The position numbers and the translations under genes were made by a program. Shown here piece by piece: positions 26,360 to 34,569 of a DNA stretch of 64,000 bases. The notes below the pieces were generated by a model. That model ran no database searches, had not been told where the DNA came from, and was given only the letters and a program-made list of their open reading frames with translations. The stretch's first letter is position 1. Each line of letters starts with the position of its first letter. Origin of the DNA: Aliirhizobium wenxiniae (GTDB lineage: Bacteria; Pseudomonadota; Alphaproteobacteria; Rhizobiales; Rhizobiaceae); the NCBI RefSeq assembly GCF_014201355.1, contig NZ_JACHEG010000009.1, positions 147,311 through 211,310 of the forward strand, written 5' to 3'.

Positions 26360-27111
26360 TTCTTTTCCCCTTGCGGTCGCGTGGTCCAGCCGGGAACGAG
26401 CACGATGGAAAAATAGGGTGCAGGGCTTTCGTCACGCGTTTCCAGTCGCTCGGCTGCGCCATTCGCCATGGTGCCGCGCTCGACATAAAGCGCGCCGGAA
26501 AGCTTTCCGACCGATGCCAGTGCACGGCGGATTTTTGGCAAGTTACGGCCAACCTTCATAATCACGGCGCCATCCGTAACTGCGAGCCGTTCCGCGAGTT
26601 TTTCTTCCGACAGCGTGCCGGGCAGCACGCTCAGAATGTCGTCGCCCTGCACCAGCGGCAGGCCGGTCATCGACCAGCATCCGGACATGGCGGTAACACC
26701 TGCAATCACGTCGGCCTGATACCGATCCTTCAGCCGCAGATGCAGGTGCATGTAGGAGCCGTAGAACAGCGGATCGCCTTCGCTCAGCACGGCAACATTC
26801 TTGCCGGCATCGAGATAGGCGGCGATCTCTTCGGCCGATCGATCGAAGAAATCGTTGATCGGGTTCTTGTAGTCGGCCTCGTCCTTGTGGGTTTCGATCG
26901 TAACCGGATAGACGAGCGGCAGTTCGATCGTGCCGGGGCGGATATGCGCCTCGACAATGGCGCGGCCATTACCGGTCGAGCCCTTCTTGCAGAAGAAGGC
27001 GACGACATCGGCCTCGTTGATGGCGCGCACCGCCTTCAGCGTCATCAGCTCCGGATCGCCGGGACCGGTGCCTACGCCGGTAAGCTTGCCCTTGATGATT
27101 GCCGCGTTCAC
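26356..27111 (-). CDS. cobI: Precorrin-2 C20-methyltransferase (CobI)
   Basis: A 251-residue SAM-dependent methyltransferase producing precorrin-3A. Diagnostic stretches are GVGTGPGDPELMTLKA near residue 10, LSEGDPLFYGSYMHL near residue 105 and GVTAMSGCWS near residue 130. The start is GTG at 27111, overlapping the cobH stop as GTGA; a much longer open frame extending upstream to 27951 is only read-through in another frame of cobH and is discarded. Confidence 0.92.
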   Translation of the reverse strand: MNAAIIKGKLTGVGTGPGDPELMTLKAVRAINEADVVAFFCKKGSTGNGRAIVEAHIRPGTIELPLVYPVTIETHKDEADYKNPINDFFDRSAEEIAAYLDAGKNVAVLSEGDPLFYGSYMHLHLRLKDRYQADVIAGVTAMSGCWSMTGLPLVQGDDILSVLPGTLSEEKLAERLAVTDGAVIMKVGRNLPKIRRALASVGKLSGALYVERGTMANGAAERLETRDESPAPYFSIVLVPGWTTRPQGEKK

Positions 27112-27737
27112 AGTCCTGCCCTCGCAAGCGCATTGACTGCGGCGGCAGTCATGGCCGAACCGCCCATGCGGCCGCGTACCACGGCATAAGGAATGTCGTG
27201 GGTGGATTCCATCAGCGCTTCCTTGCTTTCCATCGCGCCGACAAAACCGACCGGCATGCCGATGATCGCGGCCGGGCGCGGCGCGCCGGCATCCAGCATT
27301 TCCAGAAGACGGAAGAGGGCCGTCGGCGCATTGCCGATCGCGACGACCGCGCCTTCCAGTTCGTCCCAGAGGTCGAGGGCGGCGGCGGAGCGAGTGTTGC
27401 CAATGGTTTTTGCCAGTTCCACCGTGCGGCTGTCGCGTAGGGTGCAGATCACCTGGTTTTCCGCCGGCAGTCTTGCGCGGGTCACGCCATGCGCCACCAT
27501 TTCGGCGTCGCAATAGATCGGCTTTCCGGCCCTCAGAGCGCCACGGGCCGCCTCGACGAAATCGCTTGAGAAACGGAAATGTTCTGCCGCCTCGACCAGT
27601 CCGCAGGCATGGATCATGCGCACGGCGATATCGGCCTGTTCCTCGGTGAAGGCGGAAAGATCTGCTTCCGCGCGAATGATCGCGAATGACTTTTCGTAGA
27701 TCGCATCGCCTTCGCGAATATAGTCGTAATTGGTCAT
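27108..27737 (-). CDS. cobH: Precorrin-8X methylmutase (CobH)
   Basis: A 209-residue methylmutase moving the methyl group from C11 to C12 to give hydrogenobyrinic acid. His43 (RMIHACG) matches the catalytic histidine known for Pseudomonas denitrificans CobH, and PTALFRLLEM and IGMPVGFVGAMESKE are family motifs. The ATG at 27737 overlaps the cobG stop as ATGA, which decides the start against a longer open frame. Confidence 0.94.
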   Translation of the reverse strand: MTNYDYIREGDAIYEKSFAIIRAEADLSAFTEEQADIAVRMIHACGLVEAAEHFRFSSDFVEAARGALRAGKPIYCDAEMVAHGVTRARLPAENQVICTLRDSRTVELAKTIGNTRSAAALDLWDELEGAVVAIGNAPTALFRLLEMLDAGAPRPAAIIGMPVGFVGAMESKEALMESTHDIPYAVVRGRMGGSAMTAAAVNALARAGL

Positions 27738-29125
27738 GATCGTCCTGTGGCTGCCGCTGCCAGCCGGTCGGAACCGATCCGGGCAAGGCAGGCGGCTGAG
27801 TTTTCGCCTGGCCGTCTTTCCGATCCGACGAGATCGGCGAGGCGGCGAAGCGTGGCGTTGGTATCGGCAAAGCTTGAGAAAGCAAAGGGTTGGTCTGCAG
27901 CTTTTCCCTGCGCAATGAGAGAAACGCGATCCGCGGTGCCGCAGATCGCAAGTGCCGCCGGTTGCGGATGGGCGCAGCCTTTTGGGCAACCGGTTACATG
28001 CAGCTTGAATGAGCCGTCGAGCAGATCAGCGCATTCGGCGGCCGCTGCTGCGGCGATCTCGTGGGTAGCGATGGTCGCCGAATTGCAGGCCGGGCTGCCC
28101 GAGCAGGCGGCAATATGACTGCGGGGATCGGTGACGGACGTGATGAACCCGTTGTCGTGAGCGAAGTCCCGCAATGCCCGGAAGGCGATCTCGGTGCCGA
28201 AGAAGAGCAGCGAGTGATCAAGCGCCGGTTTGAGCGACCTTATTCCCAGGCGTGCGGCTTCGCCACAAAGCGCGATTAGATGTTCTGCCTTTGCCTGCCC
28301 GAAGGCCGGACCTATGCCGACGGCGTGGCGGTGATTTGAAAGGCGGAATAGATCAAATGGGGAGGCAGCCACTTTTCCAGCCGTCATGCTCGGGCTTGTC
28401 CCGAGCATCTGCGACGGATCAACTGTAGCAACGCTGGCAGATCCTCGGGACAAGCCCGAGGATGACGATGAGGTATGGGGCGTGGGCTCGTTCACGGCCA
28501 AGTCGCTGGCCAGATCCCGTCCGCGAGCCTTGTTTCCCAGGATTGCCAGCCGTTTCAACATGTCGATTACCGTGTCGACAACCAGTGTTTCACGTAAAAC
28601 ATTGAAAACATAAGCTGATTGTTCAGTGCCACCGAGAAGCAACTTCCAGTCGTGTTTCCCGATCGCGACAAGCCGGATATCCGCCAGCAAATCAGACAGC
28701 CGCAAAACCCCGACACCGTCGACCACAACGGCCATTTTCGGCGCCAGTCCGGTGATGTTACGCGCGGCATCACGAATAGCCTCTGCCAGCGGTCGGGGAT
28801 CGGCGATCTCGCTGTCATCCATCCCGGCAAGCGGCGGCACTTCGACGGCAAGACCCTCGCGAAGCGGCAGGTTCATCGCCCGCACATCGGCATCCAGATG
28901 CGGCGCGGATGTTTCACTCAAGCCTCGGACCTGAAGATTGCCGCGGGCGGAAATATCGACCATGCCGTTGCCATGTGTCAGCGCCAGTCGGCAGATATGC
29001 GCCAGTTGTTCGGGCGAAATCGTCTCGATCAGCGAGATGCGCGCCAACAGGCCGTCGCCGGTCATCATCGGGGCCGAAAGGGCAGGGCATGCACCGCGTT
29101 GCAGGTCGAGCGGGAGAGCCGTCAT
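27734..29125 (-). CDS. cobG: Precorrin-3B synthase (CobG) carrying a translated palindromic repeat
   Basis: A 463-residue ferredoxin-nitrite/sulfite reductase-like oxygenase that uses oxygen to make precorrin-3B, so the pathway is aerobic. The iron-sulfur/siroheme-type cysteines appear as ACSGSPAC and GCPKGC in the C-terminal half. An 84-bp repeat lies in frame at residues about 220-247, adding a Ser-rich linker (PTPHTSSSSSG onward) between the two halves of the fold. The reading frame stays open and all key residues downstream are intact, so the gene is probably functional. It overlaps cobN and cobH by four bases each. Confidence 0.9.
   Translation of the reverse strand: MTALPLDLQRGACPALSAPMMTGDGLLARISLIETISPEQLAHICRLALTHGNGMVDISARGNLQVRGLSETSAPHLDADVRAMNLPLREGLAVEVPPLAGMDDSEIADPRPLAEAIRDAARNITGLAPKMAVVVDGVGVLRLSDLLADIRLVAIGKHDWKLLLGGTEQSAYVFNVLRETLVVDTVIDMLKRLAILGNKARGRDLASDLAVNEPTPHTSSSSSGLSRGSASVATVDPSQMLGTSPSMTAGKVAASPFDLFRLSNHRHAVGIGPAFGQAKAEHLIALCGEAARLGIRSLKPALDHSLLFFGTEIAFRALRDFAHDNGFITSVTDPRSHIAACSGSPACNSATIATHEIAAAAAAECADLLDGSFKLHVTGCPKGCAHPQPAALAICGTADRVSLIAQGKAADQPFAFSSFADTNATLRRLADLVGSERRPGENSAACLARIGSDRLAAAATGRS
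28383..28466. repeat. Rhizobial palindromic repeat inserted in frame in cobG
   Basis: An 84-bp unit with two 30-base arms in inverted orientation (28383-28412 and 28437-28466), identical except at two positions. Each arm is itself a hairpin: a 9-bp stem ATGCTCGGG/CCCGAGCAT in the left arm and ATCCTCGGG/CCCGAGGAT in the right arm. The two differing positions keep each local stem paired. The 'CTCGGGCTTGTCCCGAG' core is familiar from intergenic repeats in rhizobial genomes. Length 84 is a multiple of three, and the cobG frame is kept. Confidence 0.8.
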
Positions 29126-32100
29126 GCGACCTCTCCCATCAACATCTCAAGCTCGGCATCGACCGCATTCCGCCGCGGATGCCAGAGGCCACGGTTGAGT
29201 ACTGAGCGGAACCGCTCGCCCATATAACGAGCGCCTTGCGGGTTCTGTGCCACCAGGAATTCCCGCACGGTCTCGTCACCTAGGTAGGCGTCATAGGTCG
29301 CATCGATAAGCGATTGCGGGATTGCGTGGGTGGTTTCGGCAAAACCGATCAACCGGTCGACGGTCTCGACAAGTTCGGCAGCACCGCGCGGTCCATGGCG
29401 CATCTGCCCGGCGATGAAGCGCGGATTGGTGGCCCGCGCGCGGACAACCCGCGTGACGGCCTCGGAAATCGAGCGTGCTTTCGGTTTTGCAGGATCGGTT
29501 GTGTCGAGCGCGATCACGTCCGCCTTGCCGCCGAGCGCCGCCACCGCTGCAGAAAAACCGCCGATAAAGGCAACATCGGCCGATCCGTCCAGAAGATCGC
29601 GGCCGGGATCGTCGCCGGTATGGACGAGCAGGTCGGCATTGCCGATCCGTCCGGCAAATTCGCCGGGTACGTGGCTTGCCATGCCGTCCGCGCCGCTGAA
29701 GGCGTGGCTGGTGGCGTCGAGATAGATGCGGCCGAGTTCTTCCCGCTCGCCCCAGGATCCGTCGGCAAGCTTTTCCTCGATACCGGAGCCATAGGTGCCG
29801 GGCGCCGAGCCGAAAATGCGCGGCGGAACCGAGCCGGTTTTCTGTGTCTCTTCAGCAAGCGGATTGTCGCCCGGTGCTTCCTCGCGTGCTGCAATCGCCC
29901 GCATCGCGGCATCCAGTAGGGAGATCAGCGCCGGGAACATGTCGCGAAACAGGCCGGAAATCCTCAGCGTCACATCCACGCGCGGACGGCCGAGCTGCGC
30001 GGGAGGCAAAACCTCGATACCGGTCACACGGCCGGTCGCCATATCCTGAACCGGCCTTGCGCCCATCAGTGCCAGAACCTGCGCCACTTCCTCGCCGCCG
30101 CTTCGCAGCGAGGCGCTGCCCCAGAGATCGAAAACAAGGTTTTTCGGCCAGTCGCCATGATCCTGAAGATAACGGCGCAGAATTTCGTCGGCGGCACGTT
30201 TACCCAGCTCGAAGGCGGTCGGCGTCGGCAGGGTGCGCGGATCGCTGGCAAAGAGATTGCGCCCGGTCGGCATCACATCGCGGCGGCCACGTGCCGGTGC
30301 ACCGGAAGGGCCGGGGCGGATATGCCGGCCATCCAGCGCGTCGAGCAGCGCCTGCTTTTCCGTCCCGGCGCTGGCGATCCGCAGCGGGTCATCGTCGCCT
30401 TCAGCCACTTCGCCGAAAACATGCTGGCCATCCTTGATCGCAAAGTCCTTGAGATCGCAGAGAAACGCATCGATCCGGGCGAGCGCAGTATCCGGGTCGT
30501 CGTCACGGGAAACACCGGCATCGGTGGCAATCGTGGTATCGCGGGCCGCATCGACGATCAGTTTTGCCAGCCGGTCGCGACGGCGGCGGTCCAGGCCATC
30601 GGCCTGGGCATATTCGTCGACCAGCAGTTCGAGCTTCTTCTCATCATCCGAAAGACCGGCGCCGGTCAGAACCGGAGGCAGGTGGCCGATGGTTACGGCG
30701 GAAATCCGCCGTTTGGCGACGGCTGCCTCGCCGGGATTGGAAACGATGAAGGGATAGATGACCGGCAGGCCGCCAGTCACCAGTTCCGGGAAACAATCCT
30801 TCGACAGCGCCACCGTCTTGCCCGGCAGCCATTCGAGCGTGCCATGGGCGCCGACATGCACGATCGCATGGGCGCCAAAGGTATAGCGCATCCATTGCCC
30901 GAAGGCGATCAGCGCGTGGCGCGGGGGCAGATCAGGGCTGTGGTAATCGGTGCGGCGATCGGCATTGCGACCTCGATCCGGCGCCAGCGCCACGGTGATA
31001 TTGCCGAACTGCGCGGCGCGGAAGCGGTAAACACCATCTTCGAGATCCGAGTCGTCTTTCGCATCGCCCCATGCTTCGTCGGCACCGGATGCTGCGACGT
31101 AGTCGCGAAGCGGCAGGGAGCCAGTCTTCCCGTCGAGACGATCAAGGAGGTCGCGGGGCGTTTCCGGAATATCGTCAACCGAATAACCGGCGAACGAAAG
31201 CTCGCGCAGCATGGCAAGCACGCTTTGCGGCACATCCAGCCCGACTGCGTAACCGGTGCGGCCCGGTGCGCTCGGATAATCCGGCATCAGAATAACGATT
31301 TTTCGCTCCGCGCGGGCCGTCATCTTCATCCGCAGAAAGGCTGCGATCCGCTCCGCCACCTGGTCGACGCGATCAGCTTCAGGGCTGTTGACGAGTTCGG
31401 CCGAGCCGCTGCCCTGCTTGAAGGAGATCACGCCGGCCAGAATGCGGCCATCGAGTTCAGGCAACACGACATGCATGGCAAGGTCGGCAGGGTTCAAGCC
31501 GCGCCTGCCCTCGGCCCAGCCTTCACGCCTCGTGGTCGCGACAACGATCTGGAAGACCGGGATGCCGGAGCGATCGAAAATCGTCTCGTTCCTTTCATCC
31601 GTGCCGCTGGCAAAGGCAGTGGTCGTCAGGATCGCAGCGGGCCGAAGCTCGGTTATCGCCTGTTCGACAAAGCTTATCGCTTCGGCATCCTTGAGGCCGC
31701 TGACGAAGAGCGGTACGGGGGCGAAACCGCGAGCCTCAAGCGCTTCGAAGAGTGCATCGATCGGTGCGGCATCGTTGGCGAGCAGCATGGACCGGTAAAA
31801 CAGGATCGGCAGGCACGGCGCATCGGGCGAAAATCCGGCCGTCAGATCTTGTCGATCGACGATGCCTATTCCGGGACGATAGAAACCTGCCTTCGGCATG
31901 GCTATTGCAGGCGGAAGCTCAGTCGTATCATTGCTTGCCAGGGCTCCCAATCGCTGCACCAGAAGCCGCATATTGTCCGGTCCGCCCTCGCGAAAACAGG
32001 CCAGGATTCCTGCAAGGTTTGCCTCGGAAACCGTGGAGGCGGCGGCCAGCCGCTCGTCGCGCATGCTGCATTCGCCGGGCAACATGGCGAGCGCGATCTT

Positions 32101-32631
32101 CTTCCGCTTCGCCAGCCGCGACAGTTCCTCGACGCCATAGGCCCAGCGATCATAACCGCCGAGAATGCGCACGAGGATGACTTTTGCATGGGCTGCGGTC
32201 TTTTCCAGCCACAGATCGACGGACATGGGGTGGCGCAGGTCGGAGAGGTTGGTGAGGGCGAGGGATGGGGAATGGTCGTCGCGCCAAACGTCACCCCCCT
32301 CTGCCCTGCCGGGCATCTCCCCCACATGGGGGGAGATCGACTCGCGGTGAGGTTTCGCGCCATTTAAGGGCTGGGAATTTGGTGATGTCGGTGCGTCTTG
32401 CTGATCTCCCCCCTTGTGGGGGAGATGGCCGGCAGGCCAGAGGGGGGCATCAAGACCACCAGCCCCAGCCGTATCCTGCTCGACACGGCCAACCGCCTCC
32501 CAAGCCGCCGCAATCCCGTTCAAATCGCTGCCGGAAAAGGACAAGACCACCACATCGGCCGGTGACTGGTTGAGGTCTACCGGTTCGATCAGGTCGTCGA
32601 GCGACGACGATGTGGTGGCGAGTATGTGCAT
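29122..32631 (-). CDS. cobN: Cobaltochelatase large subunit CobN with a translated repeat near the N-terminus
   Basis: A 1169-residue CobN/magnesium chelatase H-type subunit that binds hydrogenobyrinic acid a,c-diamide for ATP-dependent cobalt insertion with CobS and CobT (not in this window). Family stretches include AIVHVGAHGTLEWLPGK near residue 600 and VHTGDDPGRDLLDGS. Residues about 62-113 are translated from a palindromic repeat (PLWPAGHLPHKGGDQQD and HVGEMPGRAEGGD) and are not part of the fold. The start ATG at 32631 fits the family N-terminus. It overlaps cobG by four bases. Confidence 0.92.
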   Translation of the reverse strand: MHILATTSSSLDDLIEPVDLNQSPADVVVLSFSGSDLNGIAAAWEAVGRVEQDTAGAGGLDAPLWPAGHLPHKGGDQQDAPTSPNSQPLNGAKPHRESISPHVGEMPGRAEGGDVWRDDHSPSLALTNLSDLRHPMSVDLWLEKTAAHAKVILVRILGGYDRWAYGVEELSRLAKRKKIALAMLPGECSMRDERLAAASTVSEANLAGILACFREGGPDNMRLLVQRLGALASNDTTELPPAIAMPKAGFYRPGIGIVDRQDLTAGFSPDAPCLPILFYRSMLLANDAAPIDALFEALEARGFAPVPLFVSGLKDAEAISFVEQAITELRPAAILTTTAFASGTDERNETIFDRSGIPVFQIVVATTRREGWAEGRRGLNPADLAMHVVLPELDGRILAGVISFKQGSGSAELVNSPEADRVDQVAERIAAFLRMKMTARAERKIVILMPDYPSAPGRTGYAVGLDVPQSVLAMLRELSFAGYSVDDIPETPRDLLDRLDGKTGSLPLRDYVAASGADEAWGDAKDDSDLEDGVYRFRAAQFGNITVALAPDRGRNADRRTDYHSPDLPPRHALIAFGQWMRYTFGAHAIVHVGAHGTLEWLPGKTVALSKDCFPELVTGGLPVIYPFIVSNPGEAAVAKRRISAVTIGHLPPVLTGAGLSDDEKKLELLVDEYAQADGLDRRRRDRLAKLIVDAARDTTIATDAGVSRDDDPDTALARIDAFLCDLKDFAIKDGQHVFGEVAEGDDDPLRIASAGTEKQALLDALDGRHIRPGPSGAPARGRRDVMPTGRNLFASDPRTLPTPTAFELGKRAADEILRRYLQDHGDWPKNLVFDLWGSASLRSGGEEVAQVLALMGARPVQDMATGRVTGIEVLPPAQLGRPRVDVTLRISGLFRDMFPALISLLDAAMRAIAAREEAPGDNPLAEETQKTGSVPPRIFGSAPGTYGSGIEEKLADGSWGEREELGRIYLDATSHAFSGADGMASHVPGEFAGRIGNADLLVHTGDDPGRDLLDGSADVAFIGGFSAAVAALGGKADVIALDTTDPAKPKARSISEAVTRVVRARATNPRFIAGQMRHGPRGAAELVETVDRLIGFAETTHAIPQSLIDATYDAYLGDETVREFLVAQNPQGARYMGERFRSVLNRGLWHPRRNAVDAELEMLMGEVA
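32294..32447. repeat. RIME-like rhizobial repeat inserted in frame in cobN
   Basis: Two 45-base arms in inverted orientation (32294-32338 and 32403-32447) agree at 42 of 45 positions and flank a 64-base centre. Each arm holds two small hairpins (a GCCC/GGGC stem and an ATCTCCCC/GGGGAGAT stem). Two of the three arm differences compensate each other inside the first small stem (GCCC/GGGC on one side, GGCC/GGCC on the other). The translated product PLWPAGHLPHKGG is a tell-tale of this common rhizobial intergenic repeat. The cobN frame stays open through it. Confidence 0.8.
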
Positions 32632-32649
32632 CCTTTTCCTTTGTCTGTC

Positions 32650-32693
32650 GCAATTCCGGAGGGAAAACCGCCTCGCACTTTTCCCGGAATTGC
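32650..32693. repeat. Long hairpin between cobW and cobN
   Basis: GCAATTCC plus GGGAAAA pairs with TTTTCCC plus GGAATTGC: a 15-bp stem with one 3-base bulge and an 11-base loop. It fills most of the 74-base gap between cobW and cobN. There is no T-run on the minus strand, so it does not look like a terminator; mRNA processing or a repeat remnant are possible. Confidence 0.6.
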
Positions 32694-32705
32694 TTTGCTC
32701 GGCTT

Positions 32706-33755
32706 TTATGCCGCCAGCATCTTCTCGATCGCGGCACGGTCGATGCCCTTTTCGCCGATCACGACGAGGCGGCTCTGGCGGGTTTCGCCGGGCGCCCAGG
32801 CGCGGTCGAAATAGTGGTTCACGCGCGATCCTACAGCCTGAACCTGCAGGCGCATCGGCTTGTTCGCGACCTCGACAAAGCCCTTTATGCGCAGCACGTT
32901 TTCTGCTTCGGCGGTCGCGGAGATACGGGCGGCCAGCGCTTCGGGGTCGGTTACCGCAGCCAGATCGATGACAAAACTGTCGAAATCGTCGTGGTCGTGG
33001 TCCAGTTCGTCGTCATGATGGGTCTTGCGGTTCTCGATATCGTCCTCGACGGCAAGGCCGAGGCCGATCAGAACGCCCGGATCAACCGCGCCATTGGCAG
33101 CCGGCACGATCTTGACCGCACGCGGCAGATGCGCCTGAACGCGGCCCTTGGCGGCTGCAAGCGAAGCCTGGTCGAGAAGGTCGGTCTTGGTCAGCACGAT
33201 CATGTCGGCACAGGCGACCTGATCCTCGAACACTTCCTCGACCGGATCGTCATGGTCGATCGAGCTGTCAGTCTGGCGCTGGGCTTCGAGCGCATCGTGG
33301 TCATCGGCAACACGGCCTTCGGCCAGGGCCACGCCGTCGACTACGGCAATAACGCCGTCCACGGTCACGCGCGCCTTGACCGCAGGCCACTGAAAAGCCT
33401 GCACGAGCGGCTTCGGCAGCGCCAGGCCCGAGGTCTCGATCAGGATATGATCGACGCGCGGCTCGCGGGCAAGAATCTGGTCGATCGCCGGCACGAAATC
33501 GTCTGCCACCGTGCAGCAGATGCAGCCATTGGCCAATTCGATAATGTTGTCGTCCGGGCAGCTCTCGATGCCGCAGCCTTTCAGCACCTCGCCATCGATG
33601 CCGACATCGCCGAATTCGTTGACGATGATCGCCAGCCGCTTGCCGTCCAGCTTTTCGATAAGGTTGCGGATCAGCGTGGTCTTGCCGGCGCCGAGAAAGC
33701 CGGTAACGACGGTGCAGGGAACCTTATCGAACTTAGGGGCAGAGTTTTCGCTCAT
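32706..33755 (-). CDS. cobW: CobW-type metal-chaperone GTPase
   Basis: A 349-residue G3E-family GTPase: P-loop GFLGAGKTT near residue 18, the metal-binding GCICCTV motif near residue 75, a His/Asp-rich stretch (HHDDELDHDHDD) around residue 250, and a C-terminal CobW_C domain. It is thought to supply cobalt to the cobaltochelatase CobNST, which fits its place directly before cobN. The ATG at 33755 overlaps the DUF1636 gene by four bases; a longer frame upstream lies inside that gene. Confidence 0.9.
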   Translation of the reverse strand: MSENSAPKFDKVPCTVVTGFLGAGKTTLIRNLIEKLDGKRLAIIVNEFGDVGIDGEVLKGCGIESCPDDNIIELANGCICCTVADDFVPAIDQILAREPRVDHILIETSGLALPKPLVQAFQWPAVKARVTVDGVIAVVDGVALAEGRVADDHDALEAQRQTDSSIDHDDPVEEVFEDQVACADMIVLTKTDLLDQASLAAAKGRVQAHLPRAVKIVPAANGAVDPGVLIGLGLAVEDDIENRKTHHDDELDHDHDDFDSFVIDLAAVTDPEALAARISATAEAENVLRIKGFVEVANKPMRLQVQAVGSRVNHYFDRAWAPGETRQSRLVVIGEKGIDRAAIEKMLAA

Positions 33756-34180
33756 GAAGGCATGTCCTCGTGGTGATGAAAGGGTGGGATACGGGCCGTC
33801 ATGCCCTTGCCGCGCAGGCACATGGGGCGACCGCGAAGGGGCAGGAAGCCGCGCTCGTCTTCGGCCAGCATCATGGCGCCGGTGACGATATCGTCGACAT
33901 TGTCGGTGGAGAGATGGCCAAAAACATAGGACCAGCCGGAGCGGTGGTTGAAGGCCGCACTCGGGCTCTTGTCGCAATTGGCAAGGCAGGTGACCGGCTT
34001 GACGGCGAGCGGCTTGCCCTCGGTAGCCAGTTTCAGCGCTTCGATCAGGCCTATACCGGGGCGGGCCTCGCTGTCCGTCGCCTCGCGGCAATTGGTGCAG
34101 ACAAAGATCGTCACGTCCACGTCGCCGGCATTGCCGGTGGCGGTCGTTCCGGTTTCGTCTTTTCGCGCATCATCTGTCAT
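33752..34180 (-). CDS. DUF1636 thioredoxin-like ferredoxin-type protein
   Basis: A 142-residue protein with FVCTNC near residue 26 and CLANC near residue 65, a two-cysteine-pair pattern as in thioredoxin-like [2Fe-2S] or metal-binding proteins, and a His-rich end (PPFHHHED). It matches what is annotated as DUF1636 in B12 loci. It is the first gene after a cobalamin riboswitch and overlaps cobW, so a role in cobalt handling or redox support of corrin synthesis is likely but unproven. Confidence 0.78.
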   Translation of the reverse strand: MTDDARKDETGTTATGNAGDVDVTIFVCTNCREATDSEARPGIGLIEALKLATEGKPLAVKPVTCLANCDKSPSAAFNHRSGWSYVFGHLSTDNVDDIVTGAMMLAEDERGFLPLRGRPMCLRGKGMTARIPPFHHHEDMPS

Positions 34181-34197
34181 CAGGCCGCACTACCGCC

Positions 34198-34277
34198 GGG
34201 TTACTCAAGTCGGGGTGCGGAACAGGAAGGCCAGGCCATCCTGCAGCGATGATTAAAGCCTTTGCCGGAGCACCCCG
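34198..34277 (-). promoter_or_regulatory. Expression-platform region of the leftward riboswitch
   Basis: Between the riboswitch and the DUF1636 start, two perfect 8-base arms (GCACCCCG 34270-34277, CGGGGTGC 34211-34218) can pair across about 50 bases. No T-run follows, so this is not a standard terminator. The 12-base string GGGTTACTCAAG at 34198-34209 recurs in the 5' part of the rightward riboswitch at 34583-34594. Confidence 0.4.
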
Positions 34278-34296
34278 CCCGGAAAAGCATGATTTC

Positions 34297-34498
34297 TGTA
34301 CGGCAGGTCTCCTGGCTCGCGGGTCGTCACCATCCGCCTGCCTTCCCGGTTTCCCAGTGGCGTCTCTGGCTGGATGGCTCGCCGCACACAGTTGCGGGGG
34401 CAGCCGCGGCATTGGACTGATTTTGCAAGTCCGCACCGCATTCTCTCTTAGCCCCTGCCGTTGCCGGCAAGGGACCGTCGTGGCGCTCAAGTAAGCGT
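34297..34498 (-). ncRNA. Cobalamin riboswitch (leftward cob operon)
   Basis: On the minus strand the conserved landmarks of the AdoCbl riboswitch appear in order: GGCTGCCCCCGCAACTGT (34405-34388), the B12-box-like GCCACTGG (34361-34354), GGGAAGGC, a GGATGGTGACGACC segment, and GAGCCAGGAGACCTGCC (34318-34302). It precedes the DUF1636-cobW-cobN-cobGHIJ genes and should repress them when adenosylcobalamin is abundant. Confidence 0.92.
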
Positions 34499-34569
34499 TC
34501 CGCGGTCAAACTGTCAATGTCGCAAAGGCGATTGCCGATGCAACCGAATTGGCTATAGTGGACCTGTCT

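Noticed and set aside
26356..27951. Long open frame that would extend cobI by 280 residues
   Set aside because: The extension is out of frame with cobH, which is clearly the real gene there; cobI starts with GTG at 27111.
28383..28466. The cobG repeat as an intrinsic terminator or IS end
   Set aside because: There is no T-run, no transposase gene, and the reading frame of cobG continues through it with conserved motifs on both sides.
30157..32367. 736-codon open frame on the plus strand
   Set aside because: It is wholly antisense to cobN, has no ribosome binding site or family features, and is explained by the high-GC codon pattern of cobN.
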